A DNA stretch of 47,125 bases from positions 1 to 47,125 of the forward strand of contig NZ_JAYWCU010000160.1 of assembly GCF_043780375.1 (NCBI RefSeq), given 5' to 3'. The notes below the pieces were generated by a model, which did not search any database, was not told the origin of the DNA, and saw only the letters and a list, made by a program, of their open reading frames with translations. Positions within the stretch are counted from its first letter, which is position 1. Every line of letters starts with the position of its first letter. The position numbers were made by a program, and so were the translations under genes. Shown here piece after piece: positions 1-8,749 of the stretch. This DNA is from Emticicia sp043780375. GTDB taxonomy: Bacteria; Bacteroidota; Bacteroidia; Cytophagales; Spirosomataceae.

Positions 1-1
1 A

Positions 2-307
2 AAAAAAGGCAAAATTGTTCATTATAAAGCATTTGGTTACAGTAATCTTGAATCAAAAACACTTCTTAAAAAAGATGACATTTTCAGAATTGCTTCACAG
101 TCAAAAGCCATTACAACCGTTGGACTTTTAATCCTTTTTGAAGAAGGGAAATTCTTTTTAGATGAACCAATTTCAAAATATATTCCTGCTTTCAAAAACC
201 CAAAAGAAGAGACAATTATGCTGGTTTTTACCAATGTTCACCCTTATGTACACTATTCTGAAATTGTACGTAAATTCAGAATTTTAGTTTATCAAGCAAT
301 GTTGTAA
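2..307 (+). pseudogene. Serine beta-lactamase-like protein, C-terminally truncated remnant (5' end outside window)
   Basis: The open frame entering from the left edge contains FRIASQSKAIT, which carries the SxxK nucleophile motif (S-Q-S-K) of class C beta-lactamase/PBP-like hydrolases. It continues with FEEGKFFLDEPISKYIPAF, the family's typical follow-on segment. Normal members continue for about 300 residues, including the YxN and HxG motifs, but this frame stops about 60 residues after SxxK. Homology fades after residues near EETIM, and the last roughly 28 residues look like random read-through. The enzyme is therefore almost certainly inactive, a 5' fragment left by a deletion. No active-site motif could be recovered in the other two frames before dapA. 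The beginning of the gene lies outside the window. Confidence 0.7.
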
Positions 308-408
308 AATAACTAAATTCATATTTTACATAAACTTTTCAAGCAAAAATCTTTCTTTAATCCAATTTTCTGGCTTATTTTACAACTCGAAAAATTAACA
401 ATAAAATA

Positions 409-1287
409 ATGGAACATCCATTGATGGGCGTTGGTGTCGCTCTAATTACACCATTTGACCAAAACCACGAAATTGATTACGATGGTTTTCGTCGCTTACT
501 CGAATTTACAAGTGATGGTGGCGTAGATTATTTGGTGGTACAAGGTACAACGGGAGAAACTTCAACTACAACAACCCAAGAAAAAACCGATTTACTGAAA
601 TTCACAAAACAAAATAATACTAAAAATCTACCAATAGTTTATGGACTTGGTGGAAACAATACCAAAGCAGTTCTCGAAACTATAAAAAATACAGATTTGA
701 CGGGCGTAGCAGCTATTTTATCGGTTTGCCCATATTATAACAAGCCATCACAAGCAGGACTAATTGCTCACTTTACGGTCATTGCAGATGCCTCTCCTGT
801 ACCAGTATTGTTATATAATGTGCCTGGACGAACGGTTACTCATTTGCAGATTTCGACAGTTGTGGAATTAGCAAAACATCCAAATATTATCGGTATTAAA
901 GATGCAAGTAGCATCGAAAATGCGATAGAATTAGCAAAACGTTGCCCAAAAGATTTTATTTTGCTATCGGGTGATGACAACCTCGTTACGGCAGCCATAA
1001 GCATTGGTTTTCATGGCGTTATTTCAGTTATTGCCAATGCTTTCCCGAAAGAATTTAGCGAGATGACTTGGGCAGCATTAAAAGGGAATTTCGAAAAAGC
1101 TGCTGAAATACAACATCGTTTCTTAGATTTTGACACATTACTATATGTCGAATCAAATCCTGTAGGTATCAAAAAGTGTTGCGAAATAAAAGGTATTTGT
1201 AGCTCTGAAGTTCGCTTACCATTAGTAAAAGCTTCTGATGAGTTAGGTAAAAAGTTAACTAAAGCAATGAATGACGAAAGTTTTTGA
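409..1287 (+). CDS. dapA: 4-hydroxy-tetrahydrodipicolinate synthase
   Basis: A 292-residue (beta/alpha)8 class I aldolase that condenses pyruvate with aspartate semialdehyde, the first committed step of the diaminopimelate/lysine pathway in the cytoplasm. Family signatures are in order: VQGTTGETSTTT (pyruvate carboxylate-binding TT near residues 45-48), YYNKP, LYNVPGRT (catalytic Tyr and substrate-binding Arg near 135-142), GIKDAS (Schiff-base Lys near 165) and LLSGDD. Length is normal for DapA. The GRT arginine and the double Thr favour DapA over N-acetylneuraminate lyase. It stands alone, with a canonical terminator directly downstream, so it is probably monocistronic. The ATG start is used and no Shine-Dalgarno is visible, as is usual in Bacteroidota. 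Confidence 0.95.
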   Translation: MEHPLMGVGVALITPFDQNHEIDYDGFRRLLEFTSDGGVDYLVVQGTTGETSTTTTQEKTDLLKFTKQNNTKNLPIVYGLGGNNTKAVLETIKNTDLTGVAAILSVCPYYNKPSQAGLIAHFTVIADASPVPVLLYNVPGRTVTHLQISTVVELAKHPNIIGIKDASSIENAIELAKRCPKDFILLSGDDNLVTAAISIGFHGVISVIANAFPKEFSEMTWAALKGNFEKAAEIQHRFLDFDTLLYVESNPVGIKKCCEIKGICSSEVRLPLVKASDELGKKLTKAMNDESF

Positions 1288-1321
1288 AAATAAAATGTTT
1301 CAAAAATACAATATTTTTCAT

Positions 1322-1357
1322 AAAAACTCCTTAAATCATTAATTGAAGAGTTTTTTT
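1322..1357 (+). terminator. Intrinsic terminator of dapA
   Basis: The arms AAAAACTC and GAGTTTTT flank an AT-rich loop of about 18 bases and end in a run of seven T. It lies 35 bases after the dapA stop codon. Confidence 0.7.
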
Positions 1358-1479
1358 ATAAGAAGTCTAACCTTAGTAAAATTATTTCATCATTTAGTAG
1401 CTTATTCCACCATTTTCATAGCCATTTTTTAGGTTTTTGTAGCTTTTAACTCAAATATTTATTACAAACACAATATTTG

Positions 1480-1513
1480 TTGCAACAAAAAAAACATTTT
1501 TGATATATATTTG
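1480..1513 (+). promoter_or_regulatory. Bacteroidota-type sigma-A promoter of the susC-susD operon
   Basis: TTG at 1480-1482 (the -33 element) and a perfect TATATTTG (TAnnTTTG, the -7 element) at 1506-1513 are separated by 23 bases. This leaves a leader of about 35-40 bases before the susC ATG at 1557. The match to the known Bacteroidota consensus is seen directly; activity is inferred. Confidence 0.65.
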
Positions 1514-1556
1514 TTAATTAATTTTAAATTAAATTTTCATCACAAACCAAAAATTC

Positions 1557-4500
1557 ATGAAGAAAACTCTACAATTGTTTTTCTTCTTTTGGGCTATTTT
1601 GGCGATTCCGTCATTTGCCCAAGAGAAATCTGTTACAGGAAAAGTAACAGCAGACGATGGTTCAACACTTCCAGGTGTAACAGTAACGATAAAAGGTACT
1701 ACCAAAGGTACTAACACCGATGTCGATGGAAATTTTCGCATAAGTGTTCCAAACAACGGTCGTTTGGTATTTAGCTACGTTGGATTTACTAGTCAAGAAA
1801 TCAACGTTGGAAATCAAAGTACAATCAATGTAAGCTTAATGTCGAGCAACGAAACCCTCAACGAGGTTGTTGTTACTACTTTCGGTACGGCTAAAAAGAC
1901 TTCGTTTACAGGTTCAGCTGCAACTATTTCGGCAGAAAAGATTGGCCCAAGACCCATTACTAACATAGGACAAGCCCTTGCGGGAGTTTCTGCGGGAGTT
2001 CAGGCAACTGTGGGTAGCGGTCAGCCTGGAACTGCACCTGCTATCAGAATTAGAGGTTTCGGTTCTATTTCTTCTTCAAACGACCCACTTTATGTAGTTG
2101 ACGGTGTACCTTATAGTGCAAGTATCGCCAACCTCAACAGTGATGACATCGAAACTATTACAGTATTGAAAGATGCCGCTTCTACTGCACTTTATGGGGC
2201 AAGAGCCGCCAATGGAGTTGTAATGGTAACAACCAAAAAAGGTGCAAAAGGCAAAAACAACATCAGTGTAAGATACACAAAAGGCTTTAATAGTAGAGGA
2301 TTACAAGAATATGAGAGAGTAGGGCCAGCAGATTATTATCCATTGATGTGGGAAGCAAACCGTAATAATTTTGCTTATAGAGTAGCAAACCCTATTGCGA
2401 TTGCAACAGCTAGCACTAATGCTACCAATAATTTGGGTAGTATTGTAGGCTATAATGTTTACAATGTTCCTTTCAATCAATTGGTTGGTACTGACGGAAA
2501 GCTTAATCCAAGTGCGACTATGATTTATAGTGCAGATGATTTAAATTGGGAAAAACCATTGATGCGTCAAGGGAATCGTGATGAAATCAACATAAGCTTT
2601 TCTGGTTCAGCAGAAAAATCAGATTATTTCCTTTCATTATCTTACTTAAAAGACAAAGGCTTTCTGATTCGTTCTGATTATGACCGTTATACCGCTCGTT
2701 TGAATGTCAATAACCAAATAAAATCTTGGTTTAAAGTAGGAACAAACCTCTCAACGACAATTATCAAATCAAATCAAGCAGATGCCGACGGTAATACAAA
2801 TTTTGTAAATCCATTCTTCTTTTCAAGAGGTATGGCCCCAATCTACCCTGTATATGCCTTTGACCCTGCCAATCCTAGCACATTCTTATTGAATGAAGAT
2901 GGAACCAAAAAATATGACTTTGGTAATTTAAGTGCTTTGGGTTTACCAAATAGACCACAAAATGGCGGTCGTCATTCTCTTGCTGAAACTGTACTTAATC
3001 AAAACTTTTTCCGTAGAAATGTAGTAGGTGGTCGTGGTTATGCTGAAATTTCATTCTTGAAAGATTTTAAGTTTACTACTAATCTTGGCGTAGATATAAC
3101 GAATGTCAACAATATTACTTATGGTAATCCAATCGTAGGTGATGGTGCTCCTGCTGGAAGAGCTACCCATATATTTGAAAACATTACAAGCTATAACCTT
3201 TCGCAGTTATTAAACTATAATAAATCGCTTGGTAGCCATAGCATTGGCGTACTACTTGGTCACGAAAATTATAATGAAACAGATAACAGACTTAATGGTT
3301 CGAGGTCAGGTCAAATATTAGATGGAAATATTGAACTCCTAAACTTTACTACAACTACTAACCTCGACTCTCGTAGAAGAGATAGAAGAGTAGAAGGTTA
3401 TTTTTCAAGAATTAACTATGATTTTAATGAGAAATACTTTGCGTCATTCTCTGCTCGTAGAGATGGTTCGAGTAAATTTTATAAAGATACTCGTTGGGGT
3501 ACATTTTACTCAGTTAGTGCAGCTTGGCGTTTAGACCAAGAAGCATTTATTAAAGAACTCCCTTTTATAAGTACATTAAAACTTAGAGGTTCTTATGGAC
3601 AAACTGGTAATGACGGAGATATAAGCCGCTACGCTTGGCAGCCATTGTATGATTTGGGTGCAAATAATGCAACCGAAGCAGGTATTTTGCAATCAAGTTT
3701 GGGGAATAGAGAACTTGAGTGGGAATCGAGTAATGCTTTTGATATAGCGTTAGAATTTGGTTTATTAAAAAATCGTATCAATGGTACAATCGAGTATTTT
3801 GATAGACGCTCAAGCAATTTAATTTTTGATGTTCCTTTACCACTTTCGGCAGGTATCATTACTCAAACTCGTAACATCGGTACGATGTTCAACAAAGGAG
3901 TTGAACTTGAATTGGATATTGCTCTTGTAAGAAGCAAAGACTTTTCGTGGAATATCAATTTGAATGCAACCAAATTGAAAAACCAAATCACAAAAATGCC
4001 TGATGCAAGTAAAGAAATTATTCAAGGAACTAAAAAGTTAAAAGAAGGGCAATCAATTTTTGACTTTTGGTTGAGAGACTTCAATGGAATAAACCCTGAA
4101 ACAGGTGTAGTTGAATATAGAGCAATCAATTTTGTACCTGCCAATTCACGCATTACAGAAACGGGCGATACTCTTACTAATGTGGTCAGTAATGCACGTT
4201 TCCATTATAATGGTTCATCTATTCCTTTAGTAAGTGGTGCTATTACCAACACTATCAAATACAAAGGACTTTCGTTATCAGCTTTAGTTATTTATCAATT
4301 AGGTGGTAAAACCTATGATGGTGCTTATGCAAGTTTGATGAGTACTGGTTATAATAATGCTAAACACATAGATATATTAAACAGATGGCAAAATCCTGGC
4401 GATATCACGAGTGTTCCGAGAATGGATGCTGGTCGTACTGCCGATTTCGATGCAGCCTCTGACCGTTGGTTAATTGATGCAAGCTACCTAAATGTACGTA

Positions 4501-4703
4501 CTGTAACCTTAGCTTACACTATCCCAAGTAGAGCTTCTAAAAAAGTGTTTTTAGAAAATGCACAGATTTATGCAAGTGCTGAAAACTTCATTATACTTTC
4601 TCGCAGAAATGGTATGAATGTTCAACAAAACTTTGATGGTGTAACCAGCAACGCTTTTAGTCCTGCAAAATCAATAGTATTAGGTGTTTCATTTTCACTT
4701 TAA
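1557..4703 (+). CDS. SusC/RagA-family TonB-dependent outer-membrane transporter
   Basis: A 1048-residue outer-membrane receptor that imports oligosaccharides or peptides using TonB energy. It has a signal peptide ending near SFAQ (residue 22). A carboxypeptidase-regulatory-like domain follows at about 25-110 (VTGKVTADDGSTLPGVTV, with a YVGF motif). The plug domain has the SusC signatures IRIRGFGSIS, PLYVVDGVP, LKDAAST and ALYGARAANGVV. A long beta-barrel ends in VLGVSFSL, a typical C-terminal beta-strand. Length and domain order are normal. It is followed after 12 bases by its SusD partner, with which it forms the usual lid-and-barrel complex. No glycosidase or regulator sits beside the pair, so the substrate cannot be guessed. 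Confidence 0.95.
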   Translation: MKKTLQLFFFFWAILAIPSFAQEKSVTGKVTADDGSTLPGVTVTIKGTTKGTNTDVDGNFRISVPNNGRLVFSYVGFTSQEINVGNQSTINVSLMSSNETLNEVVVTTFGTAKKTSFTGSAATISAEKIGPRPITNIGQALAGVSAGVQATVGSGQPGTAPAIRIRGFGSISSSNDPLYVVDGVPYSASIANLNSDDIETITVLKDAASTALYGARAANGVVMVTTKKGAKGKNNISVRYTKGFNSRGLQEYERVGPADYYPLMWEANRNNFAYRVANPIAIATASTNATNNLGSIVGYNVYNVPFNQLVGTDGKLNPSATMIYSADDLNWEKPLMRQGNRDEINISFSGSAEKSDYFLSLSYLKDKGFLIRSDYDRYTARLNVNNQIKSWFKVGTNLSTTIIKSNQADADGNTNFVNPFFFSRGMAPIYPVYAFDPANPSTFLLNEDGTKKYDFGNLSALGLPNRPQNGGRHSLAETVLNQNFFRRNVVGGRGYAEISFLKDFKFTTNLGVDITNVNNITYGNPIVGDGAPAGRATHIFENITSYNLSQLLNYNKSLGSHSIGVLLGHENYNETDNRLNGSRSGQILDGNIELLNFTTTTNLDSRRRDRRVEGYFSRINYDFNEKYFASFSARRDGSSKFYKDTRWGTFYSVSAAWRLDQEAFIKELPFISTLKLRGSYGQTGNDGDISRYAWQPLYDLGANNATEAGILQSSLGNRELEWESSNAFDIALEFGLLKNRINGTIEYFDRRSSNLIFDVPLPLSAGIITQTRNIGTMFNKGVELELDIALVRSKDFSWNINLNATKLKNQITKMPDASKEIIQGTKKLKEGQSIFDFWLRDFNGINPETGVVEYRAINFVPANSRITETGDTLTNVVSNARFHYNGSSIPLVSGAITNTIKYKGLSLSALVIYQLGGKTYDGAYASLMSTGYNNAKHIDILNRWQNPGDITSVPRMDAGRTADFDAASDRWLIDASYLNVRTVTLAYTIPSRASKKVFLENAQIYASAENFIILSRRNGMNVQQNFDGVTSNAFSPAKSIVLGVSFSL

Positions 4704-4715
4704 TTGATATTAACA

Positions 4716-6200
4716 ATGAAAAAAAGATTAATAATTTTATTCGCCGTAGTTTTAAGTGTGTTTTCATTTTCATGCGAAAAAACATACCTCGATACAGTTC
4801 CTACCGAGAGCGTTGATGCAGCCTCGGCTTATGCTACAACCAAAAATGCTGCCTCAGCAATTAATGGAATTTACCGTTCAATGATATACCGTTACCTTGG
4901 TTCACAAGGGCATTCGGGACATCCTGCAATGATGATTATTCTCGACCACTTGGGCGATGACGTAATCATTGGTACAACAGCCGCAAGCTGGCACGTAGGC
5001 GAAACAAGATGGACAAGCCATAGGTCGGATGTTGGTACAATGGCTCGTTTTCCTTATGAATTGTATTATAGAGTTATCGGAAATGCCAACGTAGGTATTG
5101 CTAATATTGATAATGCCGTAGGAACACAAGCCGAAAAAGACCAAGTAAAAGGAGAAGCTTTGGCTTTGAGAGGTTGGGCGTATTTTAATTTAGTACAGCT
5201 ATATGGCAAACGCTATGATGCTGCGGCAAAACCAAATGCACAATTAGGTGTGCCGTTGGTACTTACACCAACAACCGAAGGCCTTCCAAGAGCCACAGTT
5301 GAAGATGTTTATACGCAAATCAACAAAGACCTTACAGATGCAGGAGCTTTATTGAAATCACCAAGAAGTTTTAAATCACATATCAATCTTGAAGTTGTGA
5401 AAGGTTTCTTGGCAAGAGTTGCGTTAACGCAGCAAAGATGGGCAGATGCAGCAAAATTTGCAGCAGAAGCACGTAGTACAAGTTCAAGTATTATGACAAC
5501 AGCTCAATATCAAGAGGGATTTGCTGATATTACAAATCCAGAATGGATGTGGGGTTTTGACCACCTTGAAGACCAATCAGAGTTTTTTGGTGCCTATCAT
5601 TCGTATATTTCTTGTAATTATAACTCTACTGTAATCAGAACCTATCCTAAAGTAATCAATAATGTACTTTATGATAAGATACCTGCTACTGATATCCGTT
5701 CTAAAATGTGGGTAAAAGCTCCTACAACAGCTAACTCAATTGTACCTACGGGTGGTGTTAGAGTTCCGTATTTGAATCAAAAATTCAGACTTCCAGGTAC
5801 ACCTTCTACCTCAGCCATGGGCGATGTACCATACATGAGGCTTGCCGAAATGTACTTAATAGAAGCCGAAGCAAAAGCACGTTTAGGAAATAGTGCTGAT
5901 GCAGCAAAAGTATTATTCGATTTGATAAGCAAACGTGATACTGGTTATAAACTTTCGACAGCAACAGGCACAGCCTTAACCGATGAAATCATGTTTCATC
6001 GAAGAGTCGAAATGTGGGGTGAAGGTGTAAGATTTACCGATTTGAAAAGATTAAATCAGCCTTTAAACAGAAACGGAACAAACCAAATTGCAACAATCGC
6101 TGTATTGTATGATGTTGCTCCTGGCGACAAACAATGGGAGTTTTTGATTCCATTAAGAGAAATACAGGCGAACCAAGCAATAGTACAAAATCCTTTGTAA
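4716..6200 (+). CDS. SusD/RagB-family nutrient-binding outer-membrane lipoprotein
   Basis: A 494-residue surface lipoprotein partnering the preceding SusC. The ATG at 4716 is chosen because it gives a clean lipoprotein signal (MKKRLIILFAVVLS, lipobox SFSC with Cys near residue 20). An in-frame TTG 12 bases upstream overlaps the susC stop region and is less likely. Family features are the early YLDTVPTE segment, the TPR-like helical stretch with GEALALRGWAYFNLVQLYG, and the C-terminal RLAEMYLIEAEAKARLGN and RRVEMWGEGVRFTDLKR motifs. It binds the ligand and acts as a hinged lid on SusC. The operon ends at a strong terminator 17 bases downstream. Confidence 0.95.
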   Translation: MKKRLIILFAVVLSVFSFSCEKTYLDTVPTESVDAASAYATTKNAASAINGIYRSMIYRYLGSQGHSGHPAMMIILDHLGDDVIIGTTAASWHVGETRWTSHRSDVGTMARFPYELYYRVIGNANVGIANIDNAVGTQAEKDQVKGEALALRGWAYFNLVQLYGKRYDAAAKPNAQLGVPLVLTPTTEGLPRATVEDVYTQINKDLTDAGALLKSPRSFKSHINLEVVKGFLARVALTQQRWADAAKFAAEARSTSSSIMTTAQYQEGFADITNPEWMWGFDHLEDQSEFFGAYHSYISCNYNSTVIRTYPKVINNVLYDKIPATDIRSKMWVKAPTTANSIVPTGGVRVPYLNQKFRLPGTPSTSAMGDVPYMRLAEMYLIEAEAKARLGNSADAAKVLFDLISKRDTGYKLSTATGTALTDEIMFHRRVEMWGEGVRFTDLKRLNQPLNRNGTNQIATIAVLYDVAPGDKQWEFLIPLREIQANQAIVQNPL

Positions 6201-6216
6201 TATTGCCTTTATCAAG

Positions 6217-6262
6217 TACAAAAAGAGTCCGTAAACGGTTTGTTTACGGACTCTTTTTTGTA
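6217..6262 (+). terminator. Strong terminator after the susCD operon, possibly bidirectional
   Basis: A near-perfect 20-bp stem has arms at 6217-6236 and 6242-6262, a GGTTT loop and one bulged T. The core is AGAGTCCGTAAAC with an A-tract on the left and T6 on the right. It sits between the convergent susD and the small gene at 6274, so it could stop transcription from both sides. Confidence 0.85.
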
Positions 6263-6273
6263 TAAACCATTCC

Positions 6274-6516
6274 TTATTTTTCGAACTTGATTTTCTTGTA
6301 AATATCTGATAATGAGATACTTGAATTTTCAACGATGATTGTATCTTCTAAACTATGAAAATCTTGATTGAGCCAAATATTAGGGTTTTCGGAGCGAATA
6401 TAGGTTGAAACAAATACTTTTTTGGGATTCACATAAATGATTTGACATGGTATTTGTTTTTTTTCAAATATATAATTTATCTGAAACAGTTTATTGAAGT
6501 TTATCTTTTTTATCAT
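6274..6516 (-). CDS. Small hypothetical protein overlapping the YihY gene
   Basis: An 80-residue, lysine- and isoleucine-rich protein beginning MIKKINFNKLF and ending YKKIKFEK. No signal peptide or membrane segment is evident and no family is recognised. Its ATG lies 26 bases inside the 3' end of the upstream YihY-family gene in another frame, a spacing typical of translational coupling. It fills the gap up to the shared terminator exactly. These context features support a real gene; the sequence itself gives no function. It could also be a spurious frame in AT-rich DNA. Confidence 0.5.
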   Translation of the reverse strand: MIKKINFNKLFQINYIFEKKQIPCQIIYVNPKKVFVSTYIRSENPNIWLNQDFHSLEDTIIVENSSISLSDIYKKIKFEK

Positions 6517-7405
6517 CCACTTTTACTCCATGTACTGTAAATGCATCACGTACGGAGATACTTATTTCAAAGCCCAAAATCAAAATTAAAGCAACCAAAT
6601 AAATCCAAACCATGAGGGCAATTAGTGTGCCTATTGAGCCATAGAGTTTATTATAAGAATTGAAATTGGCTAAATAGAAAGAGAATATATTGGTTACTAA
6701 AATTTCAAAAATTGAAGCAATTAATGCTCCAAAATTAAAAAATTTGAGCCGCTTGTGAACCGCAGGAGCAAAATAATAAATGACGCAAATACCCAAATAA
6801 AAAATTAAGAAAACCCCTCCATATCGAAAAACTTGAAGTAAATAAAAGTTGAAGTTTTCACTTAAAAGACCCTTATCGAATAAAAAATCAATTAAGATTG
6901 TACCCACAACTAATATCAAAATAGCACAAATCAATACTACAATTAATAAAACTGTCAGAAATAAAGCAATCATTCGAGCTTTCAGATAAGTACGTTTCTT
7001 ACTTACGTTCAAAGCCATATCGAATGCCCGCATGAGAGCCATCATACCATTGGTTGCTGCAAAAACTGTAAGAAAAAAACCAAAAGAGAGAATATCGCTA
7101 CGCTTGCGACTCACAATATCATGAATAGTGTTGGAAGTATTTTCATAAATGCCTCTGGGCATAGCATCTCGCAAAAAACTCATGATAAGTCGGTCGAGAT
7201 TCAGAATCGGAATGTAGGGAATTAGCGTAAATAAGAAGATAACTCCAGGAAAAACTGCCAACAAAAAACTATACGATACTGAGGCCGCTCGTTGGTCAAT
7301 GTCGAATGTGATAATTTTCTTCCAAAGGATTTTTAACACATGATATAACGACACCGTTGTGTTCCATAGATAAATACTTTGGAGAAATCTTATGATACGT
7401 TTCAA
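6491..7405 (-). CDS. YihY/BrkB-family integral membrane protein
   Basis: A 304-residue inner-membrane protein of the YihY/virulence factor BrkB family (often miscalled RNase BN). The family is of uncertain function, and exporter or envelope roles have been proposed. Several hydrophobic segments are visible, including SYSFLLAVFPGVIFLFTLIPYI (broken here by family motifs), MIALFLTVLLIVVLICAILILV and GTLIALMVWIYLVALILILGFE. The family-typical DQRAASVSYSFLLAVFP and LYGSIGTLIALMVWIY signatures are present. The reading frame starts at a TTG (7403-7405). No in-frame ATG occurs upstream before the frame closes, and the next internal Met lies too far inside, so TTG is the best start. The downstream small gene overlaps its end. 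Confidence 0.85.
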   Translation of the reverse strand: MKRIIRFLQSIYLWNTTVSLYHVLKILWKKIITFDIDQRAASVSYSFLLAVFPGVIFLFTLIPYIPILNLDRLIMSFLRDAMPRGIYENTSNTIHDIVSRKRSDILSFGFFLTVFAATNGMMALMRAFDMALNVSKKRTYLKARMIALFLTVLLIVVLICAILILVVGTILIDFLFDKGLLSENFNFYLLQVFRYGGVFLIFYLGICVIYYFAPAVHKRLKFFNFGALIASIFEILVTNIFSFYLANFNSYNKLYGSIGTLIALMVWIYLVALILILGFEISISVRDAFTVHGVKVDDKKDKLQ

Positions 7406-7596
7406 GGAAAAATCAATTTGTTGATTGGCAAAGATGGTGATTTTTAGGGAAATTTGGTAGAAAAATCTATTTATTGAAACTAAGATTAATTTTCTTTCTT
7501 TTCCAATTTATTACCTTTAAATAAATTTTTTAGCTAAACACTTATTACTAAATAGTATTTTCTATATTTATATGAATTTGCTGTACTTATAAAATA

Positions 7597-8176
7597 ATGA
7601 AATACCAAACAATATCGCTTTACCAACTATTTGATTCTTTCGGCGTGTTTAACACTACTGAAATTGAGCAAATTTTACAATGTTTTGAGCCTAAAAGCTA
7701 TACCAAAGGAACAATTATTGCGGATATTAGACAAGTAAACGATAAAATGTATTTTATCGAAAAAGGAATGCTTAGAGAATTTTCTTACCAAGACCAAGAC
7801 AATACGATTTCGCATTGGCTAATGTCCGAAAATGATTTTGTATATTTGGTTGAAAGTTTTTTTGAGAAAAAACCTTCTGAAATTGCCTTAGAAGTAATTG
7901 AAAATGCCAAACTTTGGGTAATCTCGAAGCAGAATATGGATAAACTGTACCTTGATTTTCCTCATCTCAACCTCATTGGGAGATTGACGGGGGAGAAATC
8001 TCAAAAAATATAAAATTTATATTGGGATGCTACGCCAAAGCCCCAAAGCACGCTTGGATTGGTTTTATGATTTTCATCCTGAGCTTGCCAATCGTGTGCC
8101 ACTCAAATATGTGGCTACCTATCTGAATATAACACCCTCAACTCTTAGCCGTGTACGTGCAAAAATGGTAAAATGA
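7597..8176 (+). pseudogene. Crp/Fnr-family transcription regulator, frameshifted at an A6 run
   Basis: Two adjacent frames together make one typical regulator of about 192 residues. The first frame (7597-8013) encodes a cyclic-nucleotide-binding-like beta-roll, with YTKGTIIADIRQVNDKMYFI and KGMLREF. It ends abruptly after GEKSQKI. The next frame resumes at once with MLRQSPKARLDWFYDF and then VPLKYVATYLNITPSTLSRVR, the Crp-type DNA-binding helix-turn-helix, ending at TGA 8174-8176. Removing one A from the A6 tract at 8003-8008 restores a continuous protein reading ...SQKYKIYIGMLRQ.... Alternatives are a sequencing slip, reversible slippage (phase variation) or programmed frameshifting. As written, the protein lacks its DNA-binding domain. 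Confidence 0.85.
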
Positions 8177-8288
8177 GAATATATGTAGCAACACAGATTG
8201 CGTTTTCGCATCGAATCGTCGAACGGTTTATTTTCTTGCCCAAAAGCAATTTTTTATCTCAAAAACTCTTCTCACATTTGCAATGTAA

Positions 8289-8332
8289 TAAGCCCCCCAA
8301 CAATCTTAGCGGAGCGAGGGAGGCTTATGAGT
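8289..8332. repeat. Imperfect GC-rich inverted repeat upstream of the secreted-peptide gene
   Basis: ATAAGCCCCC and GGAGGCTTAT are inverted copies with one mismatch, flanking about 20 bases that include GCGGAGCGAG. It is much richer in G+C than its surroundings and lies about 30 bases before the gene at 8364. It could be a terminator for the regulator, a leader structure or a dispersed repeat; the sequence does not decide. Confidence 0.4.
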
Positions 8333-8363
8333 TCTATTTTTAATCATAAAACAGTATAAAGGT

Positions 8364-8660
8364 ATGAAAAAAACTTTTTTATCGTTAGCATTAGTGCTTT
8401 CTATTTCTTTGGCGTTTGGTGCTGAAACTAAGCCAGTGGTAAGTTTGAGTAAAACAGTTAGTTCTGTTGAAAAGCCGAAAGAAATTTTGGTTGAGCAACC
8501 AATCGTTAAATCTGAAAAAAGGTTAGCGAAACCCGTAGGTACGCCAGAGTGCTATGCTTTAAGTTGTAAAGTTGTTTGTACTCAAGTATATGGTCCAGAC
8601 CTTACTATGGAACAATCAATGGATAATTGGGAACTTTTTGAAGAACGCTATTGCGGTTGA
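8364..8660 (+). CDS. Small secreted four-cysteine protein, unknown function
   Basis: A 98-residue protein with a clear Sec signal peptide (MKKTFLSLALVLSISLAFGA, residues 1-20). A lysine/valine-rich linker follows (about 21-60). The compact C-terminal region has Cys63, Cys68, Cys72 and Cys97, with the chain ending Cys-Gly. The clustered cysteines (C-x4-C-x3-C plus one at the end) suggest two disulfides or metal/cofactor binding in the periplasm or outside. No family is recognised. It is the first gene of a tight same-strand cassette with a GLPGLI protein and a TonB-receptor-like protein, separated from them by a strong hairpin. The context suggests a peptide substrate, ligand or partner of that pair, but this is inference. 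Confidence 0.7.
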   Translation: MKKTFLSLALVLSISLAFGAETKPVVSLSKTVSSVEKPKEILVEQPIVKSEKRLAKPVGTPECYALSCKVVCTQVYGPDLTMEQSMDNWELFEERYCG

Positions 8661-8691
8661 CATAAATATTTTTCTTCTATCCAAAATTATT

Positions 8692-8733
8692 ACACCCACT
8701 CACATTACATATTATTTTGATGTGAGTGGTTGT
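8692..8733 (+). repeat. Intergenic hairpin between the secreted-peptide gene and the GLPGLI gene
   Basis: ACACCCACTCACAT (8692-8705) pairs with ATGTGAGTGGTTGT (8720-8733) at 13 of 14 positions, around a 14-base AT-rich loop. There is no long T-tract after it. It may therefore act as an RNA-stabilising or attenuating stem rather than a full terminator, setting different expression of the peptide and the downstream genes. Confidence 0.55.
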
Positions 8734-8749
8734 TCAACATCTAAAAACT

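Noticed and set aside
409..1287. N-acetylneuraminate lyase instead of DapA
   Set aside because: The TT motif in GTTGE, the GRT arginine and the overall match fit DapA, and no sialic-acid genes are nearby.
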